A stretch of 64,000 nucleotides of DNA, taken from assembly GCA_029834535.1 (NCBI GenBank), contig JAQMWT010000466.1, positions 1-64,000 of the forward strand, read 5' to 3'. Source of the DNA: Chrysophaeum taylorii (lineage: Eukaryota > Sar > Pelagophyceae > Pelagomonadales > Pelagomonadaceae). The translations under genes were made by a program, and so were the position numbers. The notes below the pieces were generated by a model that was not told the DNA's origin, made no database searches, and worked only from the letters and a program-made list of their open reading frames with translations. This document shows, piece by piece, positions 1 through 11,075 of this stretch; position 1 is the stretch's first letter; each line of letters begins with the position of its first letter.

Positions 1-17
1 CGTGTGTGCGTATTTTA

Positions 18-1857
18 TTGAAAAATATGGAGAAGGTCAAAGGCGCGATGGCCAGGGCAGGTGCGGGCGGCGCATGTCGGGAGATGGACGAGTTCGCCAA
101 GATCATCACCGAGCCGCCGCCGCCGCCGCCGACGCGGGACCAGTCGCAGACGATGCCCGCGTCCGACGGCACGGCCTTGCGATGAGCGTAGCCCCAAGTC
201 TCATCGAGGTCGACGTCGCCGCGACTGTCGAGAATACGGAGATACTGGAGGAACCGCTCGCCGTTGCCATGCACGGGCCAGAGCGTCGGATCCTGCGGCG
301 CCGCCGGGTAAACATCTCGCCCGCGTAGCCGACGTGGCAAAGCTCGTCGAGCAAGTCGTCGTCGGAGAGCCCGTTGGCGCGCGGAGGACGTCGAGATTGG
401 CGATGGGGTTGAGAGCACGGACACCAGTGTCTTCGAGCACGTCGGCCGCCGTGCGATTTGTTCAGCGGGCACGAGCAGGCGCACGCCTCCTGCGGCACGT
501 CCGAGGCGCACGCGCCCGGACATCTCACGTACCCCTGGCGCCATAATGACTTGGAGAGCAGCAAAAAGGCGTCGGCAAACTCGAGGCCGGCGGTGACCCG
601 CGCCATTTCGTCGGATCGGCGCCCCAGTGACCCCGATCATGGCGTGAACCGGTCCGTGGAGCTCGCCGTTGAGCGCGGCCAATATCTCTCCGAGGACAAT
701 TGTCGGCGCTGCGCGTACCGGCCGAAGGCCGCGCAATCGGAAAGGTCGCGTAGCCGTCGCCGACCGAGCCCAGCGTCCTGTTGTGTCTCGTCAGGAAAGG
801 CGTCTTGTTGGTGTTCCAGGGCGGCGCAGGAGTCCGTGCGGGTTGAGGCTTTGGCGAAAAAGAACTCGCGGCGTCGCCGCCGAGAACGCGCATGTAGCCC
901 CACCGCCCGGCGTCCACAACGTGGTCGTCGCGGGGCGGCAAGCAGACCCAAACCAGTCGGCCGAAAGATCTCGCTCTCGCCCCAATTTTGCCCGAGGTCG
1001 GCGGCGTCTACCGTATAGTCGTAGTAGTGCGCCGCGACGGTCGGATCGACGAGCCGCATAGACTGCTCCATTTGCCACGTGATCCCGATATGGTGATTCA
1101 GCAACCCAGCACCGTCGTGCCAATGGTCGCACTCGATGCTGGCCGCCCGTTCAAATGCTCTCGAACCAGCCAGTCCGCCGACATCCACGACGACCCGTAA
1201 GCGGCGCGGCCCTCGCGTTGCGGCGTCTCGTAGACAACGACCATCGCGCTCAAGTACCTCTCACGATCCGAGTCGGTCAACGACCGCAGCTCGCGTCGCA
1301 CGATTCTCTAGCTAACCTGAAAGAACACGGCCGTGCCGTCGTTCATCGCCGCGACGTCGTGCGCGCGCGCCTCGCCGAAGACGACCTCGATCTGCTCTTC
1401 GAGGCGGCCTTGCGAGTCATAGACGACGATGCTGCTGTCGCGCTGCTCCGCAATTCTCCAGGCCGCCGCCTCGCCAGATTCGAGTTCGATGCGTACCGCT
1501 TTCCCGACTTGGGCGATGTATTCGTAGGGGTACAACCCGTTTCCTAGTTCGCGGCCGCTCATGCGCTCGTACTCGCTCGTCACACGCAGCCGCGCGTCGC
1601 GCCACCTTTGATTTTCCACCGTCGCCACCATGCAGCAGCGCCGTAGCTCGCGAAAGGTCCCCGGCGAGATCTTTGCGTCGAAGAATCGCGACGCCGCACA
1701 TTACAGCAATGACAAACAAGCCTACCCTCCATCGCCGCCTTCTCCCAACAACAACCGAATCGTCGTCGTCCAACTCGCGACGGGAGTCAATAACGTTGGG
1801 GAGAGATGACAGCGCTTCTGCGTCGACCAGAACAACTGAATCGTACCGCCCAACCAT
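18..1857 (-). pseudogene. Decayed copy of the tyrosinase-like gene at 15798-17795
   Basis: Read on the minus strand from 1857, the sequence follows the intact gene of the right arm almost base for base, including the N-terminal membrane segment, the tyrosinase core and most of the C-terminal half, but the frame is broken by roughly ten small indels and the last ~45 codons are missing because the duplication ends near base 18. The open pieces overlap in three frames. Substitutions are few, so loss of the frame is recent, or partly caused by homopolymer errors in the assembly. The region upstream of the start codon is also copied, so the copy may still be transcribed. Confidence 0.85.
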
Positions 1858-2216
1858 CGCCGTTTAACTTTTTCGCACACGAATTTCAATTGGGATTTTT
1901 ACTATCCTACGTTTTCATAATAATTACGATAAGGATACCTGAGTGACCGGCGGAAATGCGGGGGGGGGTCGCGCCACCAAGCTCTTCGAATTCCGAAAAC
2001 TCTGCTTACTACAGGTCGTCAGCGCAGCGCCGCAGGTGGACGGACTAGCGCCCGCGCGCAACTCCCGAGAGAATCTCGAGGATACTACCGATGCGACGCA
2101 TTATTAAGAATACGGTACAGCCGCCGCCGCCCAATTCCCCCTCGTCGACAAAAATATGAGTTATTTTCCGAGGGCGAGCCGGCTGGCGAGACGAGAGGGC
2201 GGCCGATAGGCGCCTC

Positions 2217-2543
2217 ATGTGGCAGGCAGAATTTCGGCGACTACGTTGTGTATTTGGTGAGGGTCGAGGCACAGGCCGCCGCCGCAATCCGTCGTGGTAC
2301 ACTTTTCGGGGTATTTTTTGGGGCCATCCGAGCTACGCTCGTGACACAGCGGTTTTCTGCAGCAATGCAGTCCTCGCGAAAGTGACGGCAGACCTCCTGG
2401 CTGCTGAAATCGCCAATTTTAATAAGACCCTCGTCTTGGCGCTCGAGGCAAAATTTTCGTTACAAATCTCATCAGGTTGTCAAAATAAAAAACTGTACAC
2501 CGCCTCTGACACAGGGCATGTCGAAGAACGGCTGACGCAATAA
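2217..2543 (+). CDS. Hypothetical ORF, left-arm copy of 15101-15559
   Basis: A 108-codon frame whose last ~100 residues match the frame at 15101-15559 in the right arm. It lies between the tyrosinase copy (transcribed the other way) and the LINE. No domain is recognised. The N-terminal part of the right-arm frame is out of frame here. It may be the end of a small gene divergent from the tyrosinase gene, or a chance frame carried along by the duplication. Confidence 0.25.
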   Translation: MWQAEFRRLRCVFGEGRGTGRRRNPSWYTFRGIFWGHPSYARDTAVFCSNAVLAKVTADLLAAEIANFNKTLVLALEAKFSLQISSGCQNKKLYTASDTGHVEERLTQ

Positions 2544-2569
2544 GTGAAGGTAATAAAACGTCGCCGTTG

Positions 2570-3745
2570 GGACACTCGAGGATATAGATCAGCGGTTGGT
2601 CCGTGATGAACTTGGTGCTGTACCGTCGTCAGATGACGAGATTCGCCACGCCATGCGGCAGCTCAAACTTTCAGCTGCTGGGTATCGGCGTTCGTGCGGA
2701 TGGCGGACGCTCGCTGGTTGCCAGAGCACGTTCAGGGAGGATCCTCAGAACAGTACAAGTTGCAGCTACCTATTTCTGGTCGTCCGAGAACGCGCCATGG
2801 CGCAAGTTAACTAATATTTCTGGTCGTCCGAGAACGCGCCATGGCGCTGGGAGTAGCCTACCATGCATTGGGCTGGCCTCAAGTTAGTTAGTTAGATAGT
2901 TAGTTAGGTCGTCGGAGAAACAACCTGAAGCAAGGCATTCGGCCTTCTTGGTATTTTGCCGAAGAAAGGTGGCCTTTACTCCCAGGTTCCTATCGCGGGG
3001 TGATGATGCTCGAGGTCGCGCAAAAGATTTTCCAGCATCATACGCGCGCGTCTCGGTGTCATCTCAGCTGAGCTCGAACACGAGTCGCAGTGCGGCTTAC
3101 GGCCGGAACCGGGGACGCAACCTTCAGCCTGAAGATGGCATTGAAAAAGCGTCGTGAGCACGGAATGGAAACATGGATACTATTCATTGATTTCGTCAAG
3201 GCTTTTTCGACAGGGTCCCGGCAACTATTCTGGCAAATGCTATCGCGATATCGGAAATTCGGCGTTCCAGCGAAACTCGTACGCCTCGTTATATAGCTCT
3301 CAATAAATACAAGTGCGGTCTCCGTCTCAGGCGCTACCGCCTCGATCATCGACTCCACCATCGGCGTTAGGCAGGGTGATGTCCTAGGCCCGGTTCTTTT
3401 CGTTCTATACATGGCGGCCTTGACCTTTGCATGGCGACGTCGTGAAGGTCGGGAACCAGCATGCGTTTTCAAGACGAAGCACGATGATGTACTCACTGGA
3501 CGTCGCTACGACGCAAAACGCGCACCGAGGAAAACGCACTCGAAGAGTCAGCGTACGCAGATGATGTGGCATTCCCGTTACTGGATCGTCGTGCTGTGAA
3601 TGACGCGGCGCCCGTCTCATCCGGCATTTGCCAGAATATGGGTATGGAAGCCCGCACGGGTGACCGCGATGCACGGAAGAGTCGAAATCCGAGATACTGT
3701 TTGTCGTCAAGCCAGGCATTCTCTACAATGACCTGCCAACCTACG
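2570..3745 (+). mobile_element. LINE fragment (second family), left arm
   Basis: A decayed non-LTR retrotransposon lacking its 5' half. Codons near 2595 resemble the region just before the RT in the intact LINE at 30851-34319 (a DELGAVPS stretch against PELGEPPT). From about 2940 the RT core is readable (SYRGVMMLEVAQK, HESQCG, FIDFVKAF, RQGDVLGPVLF). At 2760-2907 there are two tandem copies of a ~37-bp segment followed by a LINE 3' end with a tail of GTTA repeats, so a deleted copy of the element appears to sit inside the element. Several frameshifts and stops are present. The arm ends inside the element at 3745. Confidence 0.8.
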
Positions 3746-4218
3746 CCGGGAGGACGGATGCCCTCCTCGCAAGGCGCAAAGTTTCAGGAGGCACCGTCCA
3801 ACAACAACCGTGCGGTTCGAGCATTCAATAAACCAGGGAGCAACTTTTAATTAATTATTATTATTCAGAAAAGCAGCTTATCGTCGTCCCCCGGCCGGCC
3901 TCGGGCCTCGTTGGGCCTCGTTGGGCCTCGTTGGGCCTCGTTGGGCCTCGTTGGGCCTCGTTGGGTCTCGTTGGGTCTCGTTGGGTCTCGGGTCGGCAGG
4001 CGAAGTTGAGTCACAAGAGTGTCGTAGCTATTGTTGTTCTTGGAGTACAAGGGGAACTAGTTTTTTTGAAGGACGGAAGTGTTTCCGCCCCCCGTTTTTT
4101 TTTTAGCGTGCCTCTACTACTTCTTACGTGGCCTTCGTGTCCCCCACGCGCGGCGCATGTCTTTGTGAGACGACTCCCGGGCTTTGCTTGAAGAGGAAGA
4201 AGACGGTGATGGTGTGAG
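3746..4218. other. Intergenic, between the duplication breakpoint and the lipin gene
   Basis: No gene is seen. The first ~100 bp match neither the right arm nor the LINE. A decanucleotide tandem repeat occupies 3902-3990. The final 200 bp are probably the promoter and 5' leader of the lipin gene; a T-rich run lies at 4095-4104. Confidence 0.6.
3902..3990. repeat. Tandem repeat, 10-bp unit GGGCCTCGTT
   Basis: About nine direct copies. The first six are GGGCCTCGTT and the last three GGGTCTCGTT, so the array splits into two blocks by one C/T variant. It lies just outside the breakpoint of the inverted duplication. Confidence 0.95.
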
Positions 4219-5742
4219 ATGACGTCAATCATACGATGGGCGTCGAACTCGTTATCGAGCGCGCTCGACATGAACTCGGCGATGTTGTCGGGGGCAATCG
4301 ACGTCGTCGTGGTCGAACAGCCCAACGGCGAGCTCCAGTCGAGCCCGTTCCACGTGCGGTTCGGGAAGCTGCAGCTCCTAAAGGCCAAGGGCGAGATCGT
4401 GCACATCAGGGTGAACGGCGTCGAGGCGCCTCTGAAGATGCGGCTCGGGTCGGCGGGCGAGGCATTTTTTGTCGAGCGCGCGAGAGAAGAGGAACCGGCG
4501 CGCGTCGAGGAGGTTCCGGCCTCGTCGGAGCCCGAGGAGACGGTGGAAGCGACGGTTGAGGACAAGGGCGAGGAAGTGGCGGCGCCCTCCGAGGGAGCGG
4601 TGCCCCCGTCGGAAGAAGGGGAGGCGGAGGAGGCGGAAGAGGTGGCGACGTCGCCGCCGACGAGAGATTTGTCGGCCGTGCTTCCGAAATGGTACACGCA
4701 GCGCATGGTGTCGGACGAGGACTCGCACTCTCAGGACGAGGAGATGCTGCTCGCGGCGTTGGAGTTTCGCGAACAGCAACAGGCCCGCAAGTTTGAGCGG
4801 GCTGAGAACGAGTCAAGCTCTTCGACGAAGACGGACGACGACCAATCGTCGCTGAGCGGCGTCGAAGACATGAGCGGCGTCGATGAGGAGGACCGCCGGG
4901 AGCCGGCGAGCATCGAGGAGCAGCCGACCGACAACAGTTGGATCTGGAGCTACGGGAGCCTGCCGCGGCGGCTCCACAACGCCATATCGTCGACGGTATC
5001 ATCCAAGTCGACGCCCGACGCGGAGCGTCCAGAGGTGGAGGCGGTCCTCTCGGACATCATCACGCGCGTCGTCGAGGACGCCGAGCTGACGACGGAGATC
5101 CCGGCTCTTGGCGGCGAGGAAAGCCCGGAGCCGCAGCCGATGGGTAAGAGCGATCAGGCTCCGGCGCGAACGCTGTTGCGCATGCTCTGGAAGCGGACTA
5201 TGTCTGCGAGATCGACGACCACCAAAGACGAAGGCACGGCGCCGGAGGAGGACGACGAGGAGCAGCAGCGGCACGACGTCGCGCTCGATGACGCGGAGGA
5301 ACATCATCCTCGAGTAATAGAAGAAGAGGACGTCGTCGTGGTGGTCGAGACGGCCCAACAACCCCGGGTCGACGCTTCTTCTTCTTCTTCTTCTTCTTCT
5401 TCTTCGCCTCAAGAAGAGGACGTCGTGGTCGTGGTCGAGACGGCCCAACAACCCCGGGTCGAGGCTGCTTCTTCGCCTCTCGAGGACAAAGAACCGCGTG
5501 GTGCCGCGCCCCCGCAGTACGAGCTCGTGATTCGCGGGGACGAGGTTGTTGACGAGCAGTACTTTCGGTCGAACAGCAGAGAGATCATCGCCGACCCTCG
5601 GCTACGAGTTCGCGCGGGCGGCGCCGTGGAACTCACTCTGAGCGAGGCGTTGCCGGAACTGGTAGCACTCGCCGTGTTTGGTTCGGCGAGCACCCCCGCC
5701 GAGAGGGTCCACGACGCGCGAGCGACGATGGCCTCGGCGCAA

Positions 5743-5773
<31 letters not shown>

Positions 5774-7701
5774 TCATCGAGGGGGGCCGAGACGAAGAAG
5801 ACCGAGAGAACGAGGTGGTTCCGGAAGAAACGAACGCGCCAGAGGTGACGGAGGGCGCACCCCTCGAGGAAGGGGGGTTCAAGCTCGTCCGGAATATCTT
5901 GTCTGAATTGCCGAGCGAGCAGCAGTCAGACATTGCGGCGGCGGTGGCGGCGGCGGCCGAGGACGATCAGATCGAGCTGGGCTCGAGCGACAACTTGGCG
6001 GCGCTCGTCGCTCTCGACCAGATCAACCCCGAGCTGTCGTCGACGGGGAACCTCGCGGCTCTCATCAGCAATACTGACTTAAAGGCGGCCTTCGTCCAGG
6101 GCATGCGCAAGCGATCGGAGACGAATCTCGCCGCCGAAAATAGTAGTTCGACGGTGGTCGGGTTCCCGCTCGACGCGCACGGTTCTTCCAGCTCGCTCGA
6201 GGAGCCGCAGAAGAAGGAGCGCCCTCGGTCGGCGTCGGTAGGAGGCGGCGCGCCCGAGCAGCGCGGCGGTCTTCGGCTTCGTTCGTCCTCCGCGGGGCGC
6301 GAGGCGGAGGCGACTTCTTTTTCTATCCCCGAGAAGAAGAAGAAGAAGAATACGACGACGACGGCGGCGGCGGCGGCGGCGGAGACGTCTCCGAGCGACG
6401 CGACGGAAGGCGTGGCGGCGCGGCCCAGCCCGAGGGACGCGCCGGCGCCGGCGCATCACCGGAGACGCTCGAGCTCGCGCGGCGAGAAGGGGCGCAAGTT
6501 TTTTCCATACCGCAAGACGCTCCGACCGTCGGCGAGACAAATCGCTTCCCTATCTCTGAAACGCGGCGCGAACAGCGTCGAGTTCTTCGTCCGCAAGGCC
6601 AAGGGCGAACAGGTCGTCTCGGCCACGGTGTACCGATGGCCGCGGTCCTCCAAATGCGTCTTCGCCGAGGTCGACGGCGTGATCGCCTCGGGCGGCGTCG
6701 CCCCTCTCCAACTCCTCGCGAGACGTCTCGGGTCGAATTCGAAGCAACAACACAGCGGCGTCGCGGAGCTGTTTACCACCGTCGCGCGCAACGGGTACCG
6801 CATTATCTACGTGACGACGCGGGCTATTGGCGTCGCGAGCTCGACGCGAGGCGCGCTCGAGCAGCTGTGGGAGGGCGACGTCGGCCTCCCGAGAGCGCCC
6901 GTCCTTCTGGCCCCCGGATCGCTCCTGGACTCGGCGTATTACTCGGGGGACTTCGACGCGCGCCGCTTCAAGACCGCCGCCCTGACTAACATCCTCGCCC
7001 TCTTCCCTGGACGAAACCCCCTCTGGGCCGCCGTCGCGCGCGGCCGGGACGACGTCTCGCCGTATCTCGACGCCGGCGTACCGCGCGGCCGCGTCTTCAG
7101 AATCTATCTCGACGGCGACCCCCAGCGTCCGCCGGTACTCGGTGGCTTCGACTCGACGGGGGCTGTCGTCTCCTCCTACAAGCGCCTCAACTCGCTCGTC
7201 CACCAGACCTTTCCCGCCTTCCAGGACGACGATTTTTCGGGAAGAGAATCCGCGACCGAGTATCTCCGCCCCCTCCGCGACACGCACGACGATCGCTTCA
7301 ACGACCTCAACTTCTGGAAACTCCCGCCCCCAAAGCTGCTCGAAAAGCCGCTCGACCTCCCGGCCCCCGCGCCGGCCCCCCTCTCGCCCGTCGACTCCCC
7401 GCGAGACGCCTCCCCCCCCGGGATCTCCGATCCGCCTGACTCCAGAAAGCTTTCCACCATCTCGGCGGCCATCAGCACGCTCAAGGCTGCAGCCGTCGAA
7501 GTCGCCTCGCCCGTCGTCGCCAAGGTCGCCCCCTTTGCCAACAACAGCAACAACAACAACAACAAATTCGACGATACTACGTCGGCGGCGGCGGCGGCCT
7601 CCACCTCGAGCTCGACCTCGAGCACGAGCATTGCAACAACTACAACTACTTCTTCAAGAGGGGGAGGGCTCTCCACCGTGCTCGAGCGACACTCCATCTG
7701 A
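4219..7701 (+). CDS. Lipin-family protein with a degenerate DxDxT motif
   Basis: A single-exon frame of 1160 residues. Residues ~18-75 are a good lipin N-terminal domain (LSGAIDVVVVEQPNGE, PFHVRFGKLQLL). A long acidic, Ser/Ala-rich linker follows with a ~19-residue unit (EEDVVVVVETAQQP) present twice around residues 365-415. Residues ~790-1040 are the LNS2 domain with HSGVAELF, RAIGVASSTRG, PVLLAPGSL, GVPRGRVFRI. Lipins are Mg-dependent phosphatidate phosphatases that make diacylglycerol at ER or nuclear membranes, using an Asp nucleophile in DxDxT. Here the equivalent stretch reads E817-V-D819-G-V821: the nucleophile is Glu and the Thr is Val, so catalysis is doubtful. The C-terminus is low complexity. 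The family assignment is secure; the loss of activity is inferred. Confidence 0.9.
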
Positions 7702-7934
7702 GGACGCAGTATTTATTTATTCATTTATTCATTTATTCATTCATTCACCGAGCTGCTCTTCCTCCACTTCTTCTTCTTCTTTTTCTTCTTTGGAGTGTCC
7801 GAGAGGCTCGCGGTCAGCCTCGGTTTATCTATCTATCAAAACCCAAAGGAAGCGAGGTGTCTCGAATCGATGCACTCCAGCTGCTGCTGCTACTTCCGAT
7901 TTTTTTTTCTCGAGCTAGCTAGCTAGCTAGCTAG
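7702..7934. repeat. Convergent 3' intergenic region with microsatellites
   Basis: Contains an ATTT/ATTC array at about 7710-7745, T-rich sequence and a GCTA array at 7913-7938. It lies between the convergent 3' ends of the lipin gene and the next gene and probably holds both 3' untranslated regions. Confidence 0.8.
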
Positions 7935-8624
7935 CTAGACTCCCTCGTCCACCTTTTCTTTCTTCTTGGTAACGTCGGCACGTTCGTTTTTGTTGCAGAC
8001 GTAAGCGAGCACAAAAAGAACCAGTTTGAGAAGAATCATCAGCTGGGCTCCGAGCGAAAAGTAGGACATGGTGCGTTGGTTTTTCCGGAGCATTTTGATG
8101 AGACTATGCGGGCTGTCGCAGCCCAAGTTCCCCCAGCGATTAGCGCTGCGGCGCACGACCGTCGCAAACTTCAAGAGGAGGAGGGCCGCAGCGATGAAGA
8201 GGAGACAGCTCGCGATCACGTCGGTGCGGACCTTGGGATCTATGCGATCCAGCGGCAGCCCAGCCTCGGTCAGAAAAATGTAGCACGCGCACCCCGAAAT
8301 GAGGGCGACGAGGGAAACAAACGACAACGCGACGCAAGGCGCTCCTACCCACCTCGCGATGCTGGCCGCGAATTTGCGGCTTTTCCTGATCTCCTTGGCG
8401 CCTTGTTTGATGAGTTTTGTTGACCCGCGTTCTTCGACGATCATTCGGCCCCGCCCCACTTTACGAGTGGCAGCACCCTTGAGGGCTTGGTCAAAGTAGT
8501 AATACCTCCCTTGGAACTCGGCGTGCGTCACACTCTTGGCGAGGCCGTACAGAAGAATCGACGCCGCCGTCACAGCGAGGCCGTTGCCCGCGGCGAACAA
8601 CAACCCCAGCTTCCGCCCAACCAT
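7935..8624 (-). CDS. Four-pass membrane protein of unknown function
   Basis: A 229-residue frame with four hydrophobic segments at about residues 5-30, 95-118, 137-152 and 188-210, separated by basic loops, and a short Lys-rich tail ending KKKEKVDEGV. The spacing gives a tetraspan topology with both ends on the same side. No family is recognised. It lies convergent to the lipin gene and about 85 bp beyond the 3' end of the JmjC-stalk gene, in the same direction as the latter. The start at 8624 is the first Met and is followed at once by a hydrophobic segment. Confidence 0.75.
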   Translation of the reverse strand: MVGRKLGLLFAAGNGLAVTAASILLYGLAKSVTHAEFQGRYYYFDQALKGAATRKVGRGRMIVEERGSTKLIKQGAKEIRKSRKFAASIARWVGAPCVALSFVSLVALISGCACYIFLTEAGLPLDRIDPKVRTDVIASCLLFIAAALLLLKFATVVRRSANRWGNLGCDSPHSLIKMLRKNQRTMSYFSLGAQLMILLKLVLFVLAYVCNKNERADVTKKKEKVDEGV

Positions 8625-8709
8625 ATTATGCTACAAAATTTTCAACGATGAATTTACGACAGGCAGTCGGGGAAAAAAAAGACGGCGAGGTGACTAAGTA
8701 AAAAGCCTT

Positions 8710-11027
8710 CTAGAGTTCGGCGGCCAGTTTGTCCGTGAGTTTCGCTTCGTCGAGCTTGATTTCGTCATCTTCCTCGCCGACTGCCTCGGCCACATACGCA
8801 GCTTGGTCTTTGCCTGTCGGTAGGGTCGCATGCCGAACTTTCCTTTCTTGCATCTCGAACGAGTCGGCGTACGCCAAGGTCGCTTCGGGAATCGGACCCG
8901 TGACGACGGAATCTACTTCCTCGATTGTGGTGAATGGACGATGATGGTGCCTGAAGCAGAAAAAGAACACGAGCACGCAAATCAAGCACACCAAGAGAAA
9001 AGCGAGAATCGTGATGACGACGATCCCGACGACACTGAGCCCGGCGCCGCTGGCGCTTTCTTTCTTTTTCGACGATGCGCCTACCGTGTCGTCCGTTTGA
9101 CGTCCGCCTGCCAGGTCCTCCGCAGACGTCGGCGTTCGAGTCGGCGCGGGCGTCTGAGTAGTCGGCGCAGAAATTGGTACCATCGTCGGGCGCGGCGTCG
9201 GCCAAGGCGTGGGTGAAAATGTGGGATCATGAACAGGGATCGGCGTTGGTCCTGACATCGGGGCAAATGTGGGGCACGGGACTGGCTTGAACGACGGGAT
9301 TCGCGTCGGCGCTGCGATCGGCGCGAACGTCGGCGCTGCGATCGGCGCGAGCGAGGGCACAGCGGTAGGACACGGTACTGGTCCAGCCGTTGGCACGTTC
9401 GTCGGATATAGAGAAGGTTCGAAAGTTGGCGCGTGCGTCGGCGGCGTTGACGGCGCCGAAGTCGGCCAAGAAGTCGGCGGGGAACTCGGACTTGGCGTTG
9501 GCGGGGACGGACACGTGCTCGCGCATGCCGCCTCTTGCCATTCGCCGCAAACCGTACAGGAGGTACTCCCCGAGGTCGCGCTGTACTGCGTTGCTGGGCA
9601 CGCTAGGCAGCCAGTGCAGCTGTCGCACGAATTGTCTGCGCGCGAGCGAGCGCCGTTGGAAAAAGAGGATCTCCGGGATATTAAGAAAGATTCCAAAAAA
9701 AAAAAAAAAGGTATTACTGACCGCAGTTGTCGTCACACCTGAGAGCAATGGCTGCTGTAAAAATATTTATAAACTCCTCGCAGCATCATCTTTCGCAACG
9801 CTGGGTGGCACGAGGAATCACAGCCTCCTCCGCTGACGCCGTCGCATCCGGAATCACTGTCCCACAAAAACAGTTACCTCACGTCGACTTTCAAAAAAAA
9901 CCGTACCAGTCGGCATCACATCCATCGTCGCAGCTTTCTGCGAAAGCGACGTACAAACCAGTCGGCGACGCCGTGCCTGCACCACATGCTGGCCCGATGC
10001 CCTCGTCTTCGTTGCGTCCGCAGACGGCATCAGTCGGAGGGAACGTCGGGCAATTGCAATTCTCCGTGATGTTCGCGAGATTGCATGGATCGCTGTATGT
10101 TGCAAGACGACGGCGAATCGTCTCATCTTCTCGTTGGGCGTGATCTGCAATCCCGATCGTCAAGTGCAGCGACGGGACGTCCGTCGCTCGCGCGCTGTGC
10201 ACCTACGCTCGGTCGAGCTGCTTAACGAAAAAAGTGTCAGAGATTCGGGCGACGACGACGCACCGTGCCTCGCGGAATGAGGAGCGCGTTTCCCGCACGT
10301 ACGGTGTCGACCCAGCAGTCGTCGTACTTGCCGGCTTCTTCCATGATCACGTTCATCTCTTCCGAGTCGTACGTCTCGCAATAGCCAAGCTTTTTGGCGA
10401 TCGATTGCGACCGGATTTTTTCTGGTGCGCATCGCAGCCATTGCTTCTTCCTGTGCAGGTCGTCCGGTTATATATTCGAGACGCGAATCACCCGTAGAGT
10501 TGCCAGACGGCGACGTCGCGCACGTCGCTGTGATTGCGAAGCGCTGATCTGCCGGGGCTCGAAAAATAGAGATGGGCAGTCCAGTCGCCGTCCAGGACGT
10601 GAGCGAACGCATCTCCCAGAAGCTTCTCGTACAACCAAACGAGGGGTGCCTCAAGACGTTCGATACGGAGCACGGCCGACTCGTTTCTCGCGAGGAGCGC
10701 GTCCAGGAAGTCTTCGGCGTCGCTCGCTTGCGCGTGCGATTCGTTGCGCTTTCGCGCGCTGTCTCCCGAGAAAATAGTCACGAACGGCTCGCGCCATCGT
10801 CCCGAAAACGGCGCGATCACATCACTCGGGTCGTGACTCGTCTCGACGTGCGCAGCCGAAAGGCTCGTCGCTACCTTTTCGTTGTCCAACGCCAAAAGAT
10901 CGGCGACCCAATTCCCCCCGGGAATGACGACCATCGGAGCGTCGTGCCTTCCAAACATCCATCTCAGAAGCGGGGCCGAGATCAGCAGCACTCCCACCAT
11001 CAAGGACCGCGGCGTCGGGTGCGCCAT
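8710..11027 (-). CDS. JmjC/cupin hydroxylase domain fused to Cys-rich, PT-rich stalk and TM anchor (six exons)
   Basis: Proposed exons 11027-10492, 10450-10264, 10202-9907, 9856-9812, 9738-9722 and 9635-8710; all introns are GT-AG (41, 61, 50, 73, 86 nt) and the sum is 2007 nt, 668 codons plus stop. Residues 8-25 are a signal-peptide-like hydrophobic run. Residues ~130-255 are a JmjC/cupin_4-type core: LYFSSPGRSALRNHSDVRD gives H166-x-D168, and PRGT/VHSARAT joined across intron 2 gives H243, the usual Fe(II) facial triad. Residues ~335-400 have CD-x2-CD type cysteine repeats, ~402-536 a Pro/Thr stalk (PTFAP, PTSAP units), 560-588 a membrane helix, then an acidic tail. The family members are 2-oxoglutarate hydroxylases. 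The topology suggests a domain in the secretory lumen or outside the cell. Intron 4 and the 17-nt exon 5 are the least certain parts. Confidence 0.8.
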
Positions 11028-11075
11028 CCGATGGCGGAAGCGAACAGTTTCTCTCAAAAGAAAGAATTCAACCAA

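Larger units (their letters stand above)
18..3745. repeat. Left arm of a large inverted duplication
   Basis: This stretch is, by eye, a roughly 97-98% identical reverse complement of 13878-17656. It holds a decayed tyrosinase-like gene, a short spacer and the RT part of an old LINE. Similarity begins about base 18 and stops abruptly near 3745, where the right arm continues through the 3' part of the LINE. The arms are separated by about 10.1 kb of single-copy genes. Many differences are single-base length changes in homopolymers, so consensus error of the assembly is an alternative for some of the breaks. Confidence 0.9.

Noticed and set aside
8729-9742. Plus-strand Gly/Val-rich frames opposite the PT-rich stalk
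   Set aside because: They are complements of the Pro/Thr repeat; the minus strand has Cys motifs, a membrane helix and consistent splicing.
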